Shown: in pieces, positions 8,539 to 18,087 of the stretch
Numbering within the stretch: the first letter of the stretch is position 1
How the letters are laid out: each line of letters starts with the position of its first letter
Assembly (NCBI RefSeq): GCF_023155095.1
Contig: NZ_JAKNDA010000004.1
Span: 210,469 to 274,468 of the forward strand
Reading direction: 5' to 3'
DNA: 64,000 nt
Source: Idiomarina aminovorans
GTDB lineage: Bacteria > Pseudomonadota > Gammaproteobacteria > Enterobacterales > Alteromonadaceae
Translations under genes and position numbers: made by a program
Notes under the pieces: generated by a model
The model's database searches: none
Told to the model about the DNA's origin: nothing
The model's input: the letters and a program-made list of their open reading frames with translations, nothing else

Positions 8539-10674
8539 ATGAACATTCAGAAGACTGTATTGGCGGCTAGCATTCTGGCCGCCTTAGCCACTACCAACAG
8601 TTACGCACAAGACGAAGAACAAGAGAAAAAACAAGACGAGGTGATGGAGACCATCGAGGTCAGCTCTCGTGGGCTTATCTCTTACGTTAGTGCCACCGGT
8701 TCCAAGTCTGATACGCCTATTATTGAAACGCCTTTATCCGTCTCGGTTCTGACAGAAGCTCGTATCCAGGACTTAGGCGCGGTTACGGTACAGGACGCTA
8801 TCGGTTATGTTGCCGGTTTATACAATGGCCCGTTTGGTGTCGATACTCGCGGTGACTGGGCAAAAATCCGTGGTGTTGCTCCAGCTCAATACCTCGATGG
8901 TCTGAAATCTCTGTTTGGCAATTACAATAACGTTCGCGTTAACCCTTATTCCCTTGGCCAAATTGAAGTTTTAAAAGGACCCAGTTCAGTTCTGTACGGA
9001 CAAGGTTCCACCGGCGGTATTATTAATCTGGTGAGTAAACGTCCTAAAGCAGAGACTGAAGGTCAGTTCTGGGCGCAGTTAGGTAATTATTCCCGTAAGC
9101 AAGTTGCCGGTGATATTACTGGCGCATTGAATGACGATGCCTCATTAACCGGTCGCTTTGTTGGATTATACCGCGACAGCGACACACAGACCGACTTTGT
9201 GCAAGATAACAGCCTGGTGCTAAACCCTTCATTAAGTTGGCACGCTTCCGATGATACAAAAATTACCCTTATTGGTAATATTCAACGCAACGAGTCAGGC
9301 TCCAGTACTCAGTTCTTCCCATGGAAAGGCACTATTCTTCCAAACGAATTTGGCCAAATTGACAGCTCCACTTTTGTCTCAGAGCCTGGCTTTGATAAAT
9401 ACGATACTGAGCAGGACGCGTTAACCGTTATTGCCGAACATGACATTAACTTAGATTGGCGAGTTCGCTTAGCAAGTCGTTATAGTGACAGCAGTTCTGA
9501 GTACAACACAATGTACGGTTGGCCGCCCGTGTTTGCTGAAGATAACCGCACCATTAATCGTGTATCTTACCTGTCTCGTGCAGATGCCAGAGCATGGACA
9601 ACGGATTTACAGCTCCACGGCAACCTAAATACTGGCGCAGTCGAACACGATTTAGTTTTTGGTATTGATTTTCAGGATGCCTACACTGATAACGACACTG
9701 CCTACGGCGCAATGAATACACTTGATTTATACAACCCGGTATATGGTCAAGCGACCGGCTTACCGACAGAAGCTAATCTTTCAGACGCGGCTTCCAGCAC
9801 GACCTACCAGCTTGGTGTATATGTACAGGACAACATGCGTATTACCGACAAATGGCTAGTATCAGCGGCTATGCGTAGAGATCGCGCAACAAGTAACCCT
9901 GAAGATGGCAGCGCTACTGATCAATACGCAACTACCGGGCGACTGGGTTTTATGTACTTAATGGATGGAGGTGTTTCACCATACGTTAGCTACAGTGAGT
10001 CATTCTCTCCACTGATTGGTAGAGATGCTTATGACAATCAGTATGTCCCAATAGAAGGCAAGCAATGGGAAGCGGGTCTGAAATACCAACCACAAGGCAC
10101 AGAACATTTACTGACCGCTTCCGTTTATAAAATTACTGAGGAAAACAGAACCACCCCTTCTAATGACGGAGATGCTCCATTCCCTGATCGTCAGGTTCAG
10201 GTTGGTGAAGTTGAAATTGAAGGTGTTGAATTAGAAGCTCAGCTAGCCTGGGAGTCTCTGGACGTTTACGCCAGCTATGCGTATACCGATGCTGTAGTCA
10301 GCGAAAGTAACACTGTAGGAGAAGAGGGAGCTACGCTCTCGGCCACACCTGATCAGCAAGCTTCTGTTTGGGCTACTTACCGTCCGGATAATTGGAACGG
10401 GTTTAAAATTGGTGCTGGCGTTCGCTATGTTGGCAACACCTCCGATGGCAGTGCTTACGTCGAGCAAAACGGTGTGGTGCTAAATGACCCGCTGGAAACG
10501 CCTAGCTATACCGTGTTCGATGCAATGATCGGTTACGACTGGGATAACTACAGTTTGAGCCTGGATGTCGACAACTTAACCGACAAAACAGTGCTAACTT
10601 CGTGTCTGGCTCGTGGAGATTGTTTCTACGGCCAGCAACGCACAATTATGGCGAACCTACGCTATAACTTTTAA
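8539..10674 (+). CDS. TonB-dependent siderophore receptor
   Basis: A 711-residue outer-membrane siderophore receptor. It has a signal peptide (residues 1-23, ending SYA), a TonB-box-like region (METIEVSSRG), a plug with VLKGPSSVLYGQGSTGGIINLVSKRPK and a beta-barrel ending LRYNF. The ATG at 8539 follows a GAGGG ribosome site. It lies downstream of the PepSY and unknown genes and may be co-transcribed with them or use its own Fur-like promoter region. A near-C-terminal cysteine pair (SCLARGDCFYG) in the last loop suggests a disulphide, as in several FhuE/FoxA-type receptors. Ligand unknown. Confidence 0.93.
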   Translation: MNIQKTVLAASILAALATTNSYAQDEEQEKKQDEVMETIEVSSRGLISYVSATGSKSDTPIIETPLSVSVLTEARIQDLGAVTVQDAIGYVAGLYNGPFGVDTRGDWAKIRGVAPAQYLDGLKSLFGNYNNVRVNPYSLGQIEVLKGPSSVLYGQGSTGGIINLVSKRPKAETEGQFWAQLGNYSRKQVAGDITGALNDDASLTGRFVGLYRDSDTQTDFVQDNSLVLNPSLSWHASDDTKITLIGNIQRNESGSSTQFFPWKGTILPNEFGQIDSSTFVSEPGFDKYDTEQDALTVIAEHDINLDWRVRLASRYSDSSSEYNTMYGWPPVFAEDNRTINRVSYLSRADARAWTTDLQLHGNLNTGAVEHDLVFGIDFQDAYTDNDTAYGAMNTLDLYNPVYGQATGLPTEANLSDAASSTTYQLGVYVQDNMRITDKWLVSAAMRRDRATSNPEDGSATDQYATTGRLGFMYLMDGGVSPYVSYSESFSPLIGRDAYDNQYVPIEGKQWEAGLKYQPQGTEHLLTASVYKITEENRTTPSNDGDAPFPDRQVQVGEVEIEGVELEAQLAWESLDVYASYAYTDAVVSESNTVGEEGATLSATPDQQASVWATYRPDNWNGFKIGAGVRYVGNTSDGSAYVEQNGVVLNDPLETPSYTVFDAMIGYDWDNYSLSLDVDNLTDKTVLTSCLARGDCFYGQQRTIMANLRYNF

Positions 10675-10701
10675 GGCTTATTGAGTGTAACTTTCACGTG
10701 T

Positions 10702-10740
10702 AGCCCCGGGCGCCTCTCTTCCCAGCGTCCGGGGCTTTTT
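10702..10740 (+). terminator. Terminator of second receptor gene
   Basis: An 8-bp stem AGCCCCGG/CCGGGGCT (10702-10709 and 10729-10736) followed by five T, 28 bases after the receptor stop. Confidence 0.85.
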
Positions 10741-10746
10741 AAAACA

Positions 10747-11721
10747 CTAGTTATCGCTGATACGCCACTCAATCAATTCAACCGTGCCCCAGCCCAAAAA
10801 AAACATAGCAGACATAAGACTCAGGTTAACGCTCCATTTGACGAACTTGTATTTTCTTCGGTTAGTTTTCTTAAGCGCCTTCGAACGTTCAAGAAGCGGG
10901 GCTACTGTTGCGAATATTCGATTCGCGATACCCGGCTTATCTTCTGTTGTGTTCGGAACAACAGCCATCTTCATTACATGCTTATAAAGCCAGTTAATCC
11001 CCCCACCAAATAAGAACATTGGGCGTTCAACATCGCACATCAGGATCAATCTATCGGTGTCACTGTCGTTTCGGGCGAAATGAAGGTAGGTTTCGTCAAA
11101 CAAGAAATGCTCGCCGTCGCGCCAGTAACAGTCTTCTCCGTCCACGTTAATAAAGCAGCTGTTGGTGTTTGGTGTCGACAGCCCCAGATGGTAGCGCAGC
11201 GAGCAGGCAACCGGATCCAAATGCCGCGTTAATTGGGAGCCGGCGGGCAGCAGTGAAAACATAGCACCATTAATCGACTTCAGTGGCGCCAGTATTTCCG
11301 TTGTTTTTGGGCAAAGTCGCTTCGCTGAAGCGTGATTTGAGCCATACCACTTCAGATAAAACTTGCTCCAGCCGTACTTATAGAAGGTGCGAAAACCAAC
11401 GTCATAATAGGCGGCATTGGACTTATCGGTGGTCTTATCAAACTCGCCTTGAGTATACAGGCCGATTGCCTCTTCACGAATGGTTTCCCAGTTGTCTTTT
11501 ATAACCTTGAGATCAGCAATTCTTTCAGCATCAACAAATGACCGACGAGCGAAGGGCTTAGTTAATGCATATAGCAAACAGTTCAGTGGCGCAAAAATTG
11601 GCCAGCCTTTACGCATGTATTCGCGGACAGAATCAAAACGCTCGTTACCCCGCCAACTGTAAACATATTTTAAGCTTAAGACCACCAGTAGAGTGACCAC
11701 AACCAAAACCGTCTCTGCCAT
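10747..11721 (-). CDS. LpxO-like Fe(II)/2-oxoglutarate dioxygenase (Asp/Asn hydroxylase family)
   Basis: A 324-residue membrane-bound member of the aspartyl/asparaginyl beta-hydroxylase family (COG3555). LpxO members hydroxylate a lipid A acyl chain. The iron ligands are visible as H167-x-D169 (TRHLDP) and H214 (TYLHFARN), with R224 for 2-oxoglutarate. N-terminal (1-20) and C-terminal (about 290-312) hydrophobic segments suggest membrane anchoring, and the FAPLNCLLYAL and DNWETIREEA stretches recall LpxO. I use ATG 11721; a TTG at 11730 lies too close to the ribosome site. Substrate is inferred, since relatives may modify other molecules. Confidence 0.82.
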   Translation of the reverse strand: MAETVLVVVTLLVVLSLKYVYSWRGNERFDSVREYMRKGWPIFAPLNCLLYALTKPFARRSFVDAERIADLKVIKDNWETIREEAIGLYTQGEFDKTTDKSNAAYYDVGFRTFYKYGWSKFYLKWYGSNHASAKRLCPKTTEILAPLKSINGAMFSLLPAGSQLTRHLDPVACSLRYHLGLSTPNTNSCFINVDGEDCYWRDGEHFLFDETYLHFARNDSDTDRLILMCDVERPMFLFGGGINWLYKHVMKMAVVPNTTEDKPGIANRIFATVAPLLERSKALKKTNRRKYKFVKWSVNLSLMSAMFFLGWGTVELIEWRISDN

Positions 11722-11767
11722 TGCTAACAAACTCTTTGTAGAAATAGGTGCAGGGTAAAGGTTATGT

Positions 11768-11803
11768 AAAAAACCGTCAGTATGAGAGTTCTCATAGTAA
11801 CGG
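11768..11803 (-). terminator. Terminator of queH
   Basis: On the minus strand a long imperfect hairpin (CCGT...TATGAG / CTCATA...ACGG, 11774-11803) is followed by six T (11768-11773), directly after the queH stop. Confidence 0.8.
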
Positions 11804-11811
11804 CTTCTAAT

Positions 11812-12468
11812 TTAATCGTTGGTGTAGTACTGGACGCCTATTTCTATACGGTCGCGGCCGTTCTTCAGGCGCCAGCGGTTCATGTCTCTTAATGAGTACA
11901 CACAACCACAGTATTCCTGCTGGTAAAAACGTTCACGCTTAGAAATTTCCACCATACGGGCAGACCCACCTTGCTTACGCCAGTTAAAAGTCCAGTAATG
12001 TAAACCTTCATAGGGTGCTACCGCACGCTTGCCGCAGTCGTTAATTTGCTCCATGTTCTTCCAGCGTGAAATGCCCAGACAGCTGGTAATGGTGTCAAAA
12101 CCGTTCTCATGCGCGTATAACGCTGTACGCTCAAAGCGCATATCAAAACACTCGGTACAACGCGCGCCACGCTCGGGTTCCCATTCCAAACCTTTTACCC
12201 GCTCAAACCAGTTTTTTGAGTCGTAATCGCAGTCAATAAAGTCGACACCCAGCTTTTCAGCAAAACGAATATTTTCTTCTTTACGCAGCAAATACTCTTT
12301 TTCCGGATGAATATTTGGATTGTAGAAGAAAATCGTGAACTTGATGCCGGCTTCCGCCATACGCTCCATTACCTCGCCCGAACATGGCGCACAGCAGGAG
12401 TGCAGCAGCACGTGATCAGACCCCGTCGGGGTCTCTAAAACAATGGATTCTTTTTTCTTTCTGCCCAT
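11812..12468 (-). CDS. queH: Epoxyqueuosine reductase QueH
   Basis: QueH reduces epoxyqueuosine to queuosine in tRNA, the last step of queuosine biosynthesis, and is a non-homologous replacement of QueG. The 218-residue protein (DUF208 family) has the HSCCAPC motif at residues 23-29, GARCTECF in the middle and CGCVYSL near the C-terminus; these cysteines bind an iron-sulphur cluster and a second iron. Length is normal. AGAGAG precedes the ATG, and an intrinsic terminator follows. Confidence 0.93.
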   Translation of the reverse strand: MGRKKKESIVLETPTGSDHVLLHSCCAPCSGEVMERMAEAGIKFTIFFYNPNIHPEKEYLLRKEENIRFAEKLGVDFIDCDYDSKNWFERVKGLEWEPERGARCTECFDMRFERTALYAHENGFDTITSCLGISRWKNMEQINDCGKRAVAPYEGLHYWTFNWRKQGGSARMVEISKRERFYQQEYCGCVYSLRDMNRWRLKNGRDRIEIGVQYYTND

Positions 12469-12554
12469 AACTCTCTCTTGCCGGCTGAAATTTGAGCGAA
12501 TTATAACCCAAACCGGCCTTGAGGATCACGACTAACTTTTCGAGCGACGGCAGG

Positions 12555-13034
12555 TTAAGCGGATTGTTTTTTTACGTGGCGTTTATGCAGCTCATACATT
12601 CTTGGTAACAGGGCCTCTACAGGCCCGTCGACTTGTATTTCGGGAACCACCGAATTAAAGGGCAACTGATTAACACGAGAGTGGTTACGTCCAAACTCCT
12701 GATACCAGCGAACCAAATGCTGAGTTGAATGAATGAAAACGACTCGGCCCAAACCGGCCCAGCCGTGTGCTGCGGAGCACATTGGGCAATGCTCTCCAGA
12801 CGTGTACATTATCGTATTCTGTCGTTGCTTTGACGACAGGTTTCGTGCAGCCCATCGGGCGAGTTCAATTTCGGGATGGTAGGTTTTATCGACTGAATTA
12901 ACACGGTTTCTGTCTTCCTTTAAAACACGCCCATGTTCATCGACTAAAACCGAACCAAAGGGAGCATCTCCGGCCATTAAAGCCTCCTCGGCCAACTCAA
13001 CACAGCGTAACAAATAGGAATTTATGTGGGTCAT
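12555..13034 (-). CDS. Nucleoside deaminase (CDA-fold, guanine/adenosine deaminase-like)
   Basis: A 159-residue zinc-dependent deaminase of the cytidine/deoxycytidylate deaminase superfamily. The zinc and catalytic motif is HPE (53-55) with C83 and C86 in GEHCPMC. Usual members have HAE and PCPMC, so the alanine-to-proline and proline-to-histidine changes are subfamily traits, while the ligands and the proton-shuttling Glu55 are intact. The substrate (guanine, adenosine in tRNA, or another nucleoside) cannot be settled. A strong AGGAG precedes the ATG. It sits between queH and a siderophore receptor with gaps on both sides. Confidence 0.87.
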   Translation of the reverse strand: MTHINSYLLRCVELAEEALMAGDAPFGSVLVDEHGRVLKEDRNRVNSVDKTYHPEIELARWAARNLSSKQRQNTIMYTSGEHCPMCSAAHGWAGLGRVVFIHSTQHLVRWYQEFGRNHSRVNQLPFNSVVPEIQVDGPVEALLPRMYELHKRHVKKQSA

Positions 13035-13126
13035 GGTTGCTCCTTTACTCCAGTTAGGTCACGCTTTTTTCTACCGCAAGCGGATAAAACCAGATGCCTC
13101 TGAATTATCCGCCTGCTCAGCCGATT

Positions 13127-15547
13127 TTAGAAGTTATACACTGCCTTGAATTCTACGTTGCGGCTTTCTCCAGGTAAACCGCCCAGAAACAGTGCTTTAG
13201 TATAGTAGGTTTCATCGAGTAAGTTTTGCACGTTCAAGCGGAAGTTCCAGTTACCCGCGGTGTAAGCCGCTGCTGCATCCCAAACTACATAAGAATCTAC
13301 TGTTGAATCTGGCAGACCAAAAGCAGTGGAGTTAATGCTTCTTTCATCTTCGTAAGTCACACCAAGACTTAACTTAAGTGGCTCTGGTAGCGCACTAAAG
13401 CTGTAGTCATAACTCGTCCATAAGCTTGCAAACTTTTTCGGTACCCCCTTAGATTGCGCTGAATGTTCGCCTGAGCGAATGCTAATCGCGTCCTGATAGG
13501 TTGCGTTTGCATTCATTGACCAACGTTTGTTTAACGACAAATTTAAATCAAACTCAACCCCTTCGGTATTGTCTTCGTCGTCATAGAAGTACTGAGGTAC
13601 ATCAATATTGTACTCAGGGTCTTCAGGGTTATCGTTAAAGTCCGGGTTAGCGTAACGTAAGTTGGTGCGCCGGGTTTCAAACCAGACTAAAGAGCCCAAT
13701 AAATTGTCCTCAAAAGCAGTAAAACGAACCCCCACATCAAACGACTTAGATTCCGAATCGGGCCGGTCGTTTTCGCCGCTGATACCACCTAAAATACTGT
13801 ATGCCGTTCTACCTTTGGATAAATTAACAAAGCCAGCAATATTATCCACAAAGCGATAGTTTAAACCAACATTATAGGTGTAACCTGAGTCATCTGTATC
13901 TGCTTCGTCACTAATGCCCGGAGCACGATCGGTTCCTTTGTGTTGATAGCTTTGTTCTATTGTTGAGTGCGCACCGCCAAATCGACCGGTCAGTTTCGGT
14001 GTGAAGTAAATGACCTCTTGCAGGCTAACACCCCAGGCACTGACCGATTTATCGTAGTTTGAACGCAAAGTAGGGTCGTAATCCATAATACTTCCGCTGC
14101 CCCAGTTAGGGTTGCGAATATCCAGAATGTAAGGAAGTGCGTTTGCCGAGTCATTGCCGTCGGCATCGTAGGCAGACCAGCTTTTAACAGACATATCCCG
14201 GTCTTCGTAGTTAACACTGACCAATTGCTCACCATTCAAACCGAACAACTGCCAGTCATGACGTAAATCAGCAAAATACTGCCAACTGGACTCTTCAGAA
14301 ATCTGACGACGGTATTCCTGTCTTCTCGCCGAAAAGGGGTACAGTTCACCATCGACAACAAGAGGGGCACGAGGATTCGCATTGATTTCACCACGGCGGT
14401 TCCAGTATACGTAATTGTACGCCCCCGTCTGACGCACGTAATCTGAATCGTATTCTCGGTATTGAAGCTGTTGAGTTAAGTTCGCGGTTTGCCCGAATTG
14501 CAAATCATAGCGCAACTTAATACGCTTTTCTGAACCGTCATTCGGCTCAGACAGTGGGGAAATCAACCCTTGTTCACCTAAATCGTGAGGCTCAAGCCCG
14601 TCGGTAGTGGACAGTGAATCGGCCAGTTGCTGACGCTGTTCCGGAGTCAGCTGCAATCCATACATACCGTCGTTATCATCGTCTGTACCATTAGCTAAGT
14701 CATCGCCTGTCACATTTCCCGGAGTACCCGGCGTGCTGTCCCAGTTTATAATTCTGACTGGGTGGCCGACTGAGTCGACCTGTAACTCATCCTCTATCCA
14801 GGCTGTAGATAAACGTACGCTGTGGTCAGAGTTGAAGCGATATCTTAATGAGCCATAAAGCTCTGAGCGTTCCTCTGACAACCCTCGATAACCATCACTG
14901 CTGTCGTGATTAGCGACCAGTCGATAAGCCAGCTTATCAGTAATAGCAGAAGTGGCATCCAACATTAAGCCATAGGTGTCCCATTGTCCGCCTTTTACCT
15001 TTACCGTGTAAGCAGGTTTGTCCTGTGGCTTTTTCTCTACCAGGTTTATCACACCGCCTGCGGCGCCAATCCCGTAAAGCCCGGTTGCAGGGCCCTTCAA
15101 TACTTCAATGCTTTCAACGTTAGTCATGGAGCGGGTGGGGTTAAAGGTATTTCCCAAACCCGCACCACCGTACATTCCATCGTAAGTATAATTGGCACCT
15201 AATCCCCGAATGATCAAGTTATCGCCAACACCATAGTTATTACCCGAATGAGTTAACCCACTAATGTTACGTATGCTTTCCTGCAAACTGTCACTAGCTT
15301 GTTCATTCAATAATTCTTTATCGACAACCACAATCGCAGCGGGCGTTTCCATTAACGCCATTTTAGACTTAGTGGCGGTACCTGAATCTAATATCAGTTG
15401 ATTGTGATGCCCATAAACACTGATGTGTTCAATTTCTTCTTCTGCTTTCTCGTTAGCAACAGCGGGCACACTGACCACCGCCATTAATAAGGCAAACTGA
15501 ATTGACTGAGATAACAGCGAACGTTTTTTACGGCATGATAACGTCAT
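13127..15547 (-). CDS. TonB-dependent siderophore receptor (large, 806 aa)
   Basis: An outer-membrane siderophore receptor. It has a signal peptide (basic start, hydrophobic core, cut after VANA-like VPAVAN), a plug (ETPAAIVVVDKELL; VLKGPATGLYGIGAAGGVINLVEKKP) and a barrel ending KAVYNF. I choose ATG 15547, which has AGGA at the right distance; a TTG at 15586 would add 13 residues. At 806 residues it is about 90 longer than the other two receptors. Part of the extra length is an Asp-rich loop near residues 265-280 (NGTDDDNDGMYG), resembling a Ca-binding insertion. A Fur-like box lies about 95 bases upstream. Confidence 0.92.
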   Translation of the reverse strand: MTLSCRKKRSLLSQSIQFALLMAVVSVPAVANEKAEEEIEHISVYGHHNQLILDSGTATKSKMALMETPAAIVVVDKELLNEQASDSLQESIRNISGLTHSGNNYGVGDNLIIRGLGANYTYDGMYGGAGLGNTFNPTRSMTNVESIEVLKGPATGLYGIGAAGGVINLVEKKPQDKPAYTVKVKGGQWDTYGLMLDATSAITDKLAYRLVANHDSSDGYRGLSEERSELYGSLRYRFNSDHSVRLSTAWIEDELQVDSVGHPVRIINWDSTPGTPGNVTGDDLANGTDDDNDGMYGLQLTPEQRQQLADSLSTTDGLEPHDLGEQGLISPLSEPNDGSEKRIKLRYDLQFGQTANLTQQLQYREYDSDYVRQTGAYNYVYWNRRGEINANPRAPLVVDGELYPFSARRQEYRRQISEESSWQYFADLRHDWQLFGLNGEQLVSVNYEDRDMSVKSWSAYDADGNDSANALPYILDIRNPNWGSGSIMDYDPTLRSNYDKSVSAWGVSLQEVIYFTPKLTGRFGGAHSTIEQSYQHKGTDRAPGISDEADTDDSGYTYNVGLNYRFVDNIAGFVNLSKGRTAYSILGGISGENDRPDSESKSFDVGVRFTAFEDNLLGSLVWFETRRTNLRYANPDFNDNPEDPEYNIDVPQYFYDDEDNTEGVEFDLNLSLNKRWSMNANATYQDAISIRSGEHSAQSKGVPKKFASLWTSYDYSFSALPEPLKLSLGVTYEDERSINSTAFGLPDSTVDSYVVWDAAAAYTAGNWNFRLNVQNLLDETYYTKALFLGGLPGESRNVEFKAVYNF

Positions 15548-15640
15548 TTGAAATTCCTGCTTTTTTGAGTCGTTTGTTTTATCCAATAATAATAAGAACT
15601 TAAAGCGGGCAGGATTTTATACGACTCAAAACAAAAAGTA

Positions 15641-15662
15641 AATGAAAACCATTTCTATTTGC
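15641..15662. promoter_or_regulatory. Fur-like box before third receptor
   Basis: AATGAAAACCATTTCTATTTGC matches the A/T-rich Fur-type pattern and shares AATGAAAAC-ATT with the site before the second receptor. It lies about 95 bases upstream of the chosen receptor start, in the promoter region. Confidence 0.5.
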
Positions 15663-15830
15663 GTTTGAGCCAAGTGGCTTTTTATAATGTCAATAATAAA
15701 ACCTGACAATGCGACCATGCCGGTATCCAATGGCAACGCATTTTTACCTCAGGGCAATTTACTGAAACACTCAATAGAAAAGCCTGCCTGCGGAAAACTC
15801 ATTCCTACCCATTTAGGGTTGTTTAAAAAA

Positions 15831-15855
15831 TGTAAAGAATTAAGCTTTCTTTACA
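15831..15855. promoter_or_regulatory. Perfect inverted repeat, candidate operator of protease gene
   Basis: TGTAAAGAA - 7 bases - TTCTTTACA is a perfect 9-bp inverted repeat 155 bases upstream of the protease start. There is no T run, so a terminator is unlikely. The TGTAAA/TTTACA half-sites recall TyrR boxes, but TyrR uses a 6-base spacer and here it is 13. The regulator is unknown. Confidence 0.5.
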
Positions 15856-16009
15856 CTTCCTCCCTTTAAATTTGTTAAAAATTGTTATTAAATGCAACAA
15901 ATGACGTCAAAGAACGTTATTTCCCGCAGCCAAGCGCCGTATCCCCTGCTGCCTTCTTTAAAAGACTTTTCTACAGTCTTAAATAAAAACAAAAAGAGAT
16001 TACTCAGTT

Positions 16010-17950
16010 ATGAAACAACTCAAATATCTTACTCTGACGGCTTTGGCAGTATCAGTATCTTCTGCTTTTGCAAAACCTCCCGATCATTCTCAAGCGCACT
16101 CTTTGCTAAAGCCACAAGAGCAAGTAGAAAGCTCAGCGCCTCAGCGTTACATCATAAAATTTAAAAATAATGGTAACGCGGTTTTCCAGAACAACCAGAG
16201 AGGTCGTTCCGAACTTGCAATATCTCGGGCAAATAACGCGGTAAAAAAAGCAGGTGGTAAAGTTAAAGTCAGCATGCGTCACAACCTGGCAGTTGCAGCT
16301 GAGCTTAGTGCAAAACAGAAAAAACGTCTTGAGAAAAACCCTAACATTGAATACGTAGAAATTGACCACAAGCGCCGTTTCATGGCTCAGAACGTACCTT
16401 ACGGCATTAGCCAGGTACAGGCTGACTTAGTTGACGACAGCGTGGCAGCAGCCGCTGCCGGCGGTAAAAAAATCTGTGTTATCGACTCGGGTATTGAGCT
16501 TCCGCATGAAGATATGGGAATCCGGGGCGGTACCATTAATGGTACGAACGACAGCGGTACTGGCAACTGGTACGACAACGGCGGTCCGCACGGCACACAC
16601 GTAGCCGGAACCATTGCCGCTTTAGATAACGGCTTAGGCGTTCGCGGCGTTATTGGTAGTAACCCGAACCTTCACATTGTAAAAGTCTTTAACTCGAACG
16701 GCTGGGGCTACTCATCTTCACTGGTTTCAGCCATTGAAACTTGTGCCGACAACGGTGCCGATGTGGTTAACATGAGCTTAGGTGGTGGTGGTTCAAACCA
16801 GACCGAAGCCAACGCTATGCAAAACCTTTATAACGACGGCGTTTTGCTTATTGCAGCAGCCGGTAATGACGGTTCAGCCTATAGCGATACTGATGCACTG
16901 TCGTATCCGGCTTCTTATAACGCCGTTGTGTCAGTCGCTGCCATTGATGACAGTAAACAACTGGCGTCTTTCTCGCAGAAAAACAGCCAGGTTGAAATTG
17001 CCGGTCCAGGTGTTGACGTTTTTTCAACCTATCCTGAAGGTACAGGCAGCCAGGGCAACTACAGTTCATTGAGCGGTACGTCAATGGCATCACCACACGT
17101 TGCTGGTGTTGCGGCCTTGGTCTGGTCACATCATCCAACTTGTAGCGCGCAAGAAATTCGCGGCGTGCTGAATGAAACAGCCGAGGACTTAGGTGCTGCT
17201 GGTCGTGACGTTAAATTCGGTTATGGCTTAGCGCAAGCCAAAGACGCCGTTGATTACATTGATGCTAACGGCTGTGACGGTTCAGGCGGCGGTGGAGACC
17301 CAGAGCCACCAACAGGCAACGAGCTGACTAACGGTCAGACCGTAAGCAATCTGTCGACCACAACTGGCGATTCACTGTACTACACTCTGGATGTGCCTGC
17401 CGGTGCAACGGACCTTAGCTTCAGCACCAACGGTGGTTCAGGTGATGCTGACCTTTATGTCCGTTTCGGTTCTCAACCAACTACGTCAAGCTATGATTGC
17501 CGCCCTTACGAGAGCGGTAATACCGAAACTTGTACTATCTCTGACGTACAAGCCGGTACTTATCACGTTATGCTTAACGCTTACTCAAGCTTCTCGGGCG
17601 TCGACTTAACCGGTTCGTTTACTGAACCAAGTTCTGGCGGTGGTGGCGAAGGCGGATCTGCCTCAGCGACTGACTTGTCTGGCTCCAGTAACGAATGGTC
17701 GCACTATTATGTCGACCTTCCTGCAGGCATGTCGTCACTTAACGTGACAATGTCTGGTGGTAGCGGCGACGCTGACCTGTACGTTCGTCAGGGTAGCCAG
17801 CCTACAGAGGCTAACTACGAGTGCCGTCCTTATCTTTCAGGTAACAACGAAAGCTGTGATATCGACAACCCGGCAGAAGACCGCTGGTACGTCAGTATAA
17901 AAGGTTATACTAACTATTCAGGCGTCGACTTATTAGTAGAATGGGAATAA
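16010..17950 (+). CDS. Secreted subtilisin-like serine protease with two PPC domains
   Basis: A 646-residue exported S8 (peptidase K-like) protease for extracellular protein degradation. In order: signal peptide (1-21), inhibitor I9 propeptide (about 45-125), S8 catalytic domain (about 130-415) with Asp159 (VIDSG), His194 (HGTHVAG), oxyanion Asn286 and Ser358 (GTSMASPHVAG), a Gly-rich linker, then two pre-peptidase C-terminal domains (about 440-540 and 550-646), each with GSGDADLYVR-type and CRPY...C motifs. PPC domains are usually removed after secretion. This architecture is common in marine Alteromonadales. The gene is monocistronic, with a strong terminator. Confidence 0.95.
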   Translation: MKQLKYLTLTALAVSVSSAFAKPPDHSQAHSLLKPQEQVESSAPQRYIIKFKNNGNAVFQNNQRGRSELAISRANNAVKKAGGKVKVSMRHNLAVAAELSAKQKKRLEKNPNIEYVEIDHKRRFMAQNVPYGISQVQADLVDDSVAAAAAGGKKICVIDSGIELPHEDMGIRGGTINGTNDSGTGNWYDNGGPHGTHVAGTIAALDNGLGVRGVIGSNPNLHIVKVFNSNGWGYSSSLVSAIETCADNGADVVNMSLGGGGSNQTEANAMQNLYNDGVLLIAAAGNDGSAYSDTDALSYPASYNAVVSVAAIDDSKQLASFSQKNSQVEIAGPGVDVFSTYPEGTGSQGNYSSLSGTSMASPHVAGVAALVWSHHPTCSAQEIRGVLNETAEDLGAAGRDVKFGYGLAQAKDAVDYIDANGCDGSGGGGDPEPPTGNELTNGQTVSNLSTTTGDSLYYTLDVPAGATDLSFSTNGGSGDADLYVRFGSQPTTSSYDCRPYESGNTETCTISDVQAGTYHVMLNAYSSFSGVDLTGSFTEPSSGGGGEGGSASATDLSGSSNEWSHYYVDLPAGMSSLNVTMSGGSGDADLYVRQGSQPTEANYECRPYLSGNNESCDIDNPAEDRWYVSIKGYTNYSGVDLLVEWE

Positions 17951-17977
17951 GCCGTTAATTGGTAGTCACTAAAGCGA

Positions 17978-18003
17978 GGGCGCCTTTTTGGCGCCCTTTT
18001 TTT
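17978..18003 (+). terminator. Terminator of the subtilisin-like protease gene
   Basis: A perfect 7-bp stem GGGCGCC/GGCGCCC with a T5 loop is followed by seven T, 28 bases after the stop. Confidence 0.92.
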
Positions 18004-18087
18004 CATTTGTGCGAGTAACCACCGCAGTCTTCTGTCAATGAACCAACTCCGGCCTATCCTTGATTTAAGCGGCTAAAGTCATTCTCA

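Larger units (their letters stand above)
15548..16009. other. Intergenic region between divergent receptor and protease genes
   Basis: This 462-base gap carries the receptor's leader and Fur-like box on its left, a 25-base inverted repeat at 15831-15855, and the A/T-rich promoter region of the protease on its right. Short open frames here (for example 15687-15869 on the plus strand) have no ribosome site or recognisable sequence, and I call no gene. Confidence 0.6.

Noticed and set aside
15687..15869. 60-codon frame upstream of the protease
   Set aside because: Low-complexity translation with no ribosome site, overlapping a probable operator.
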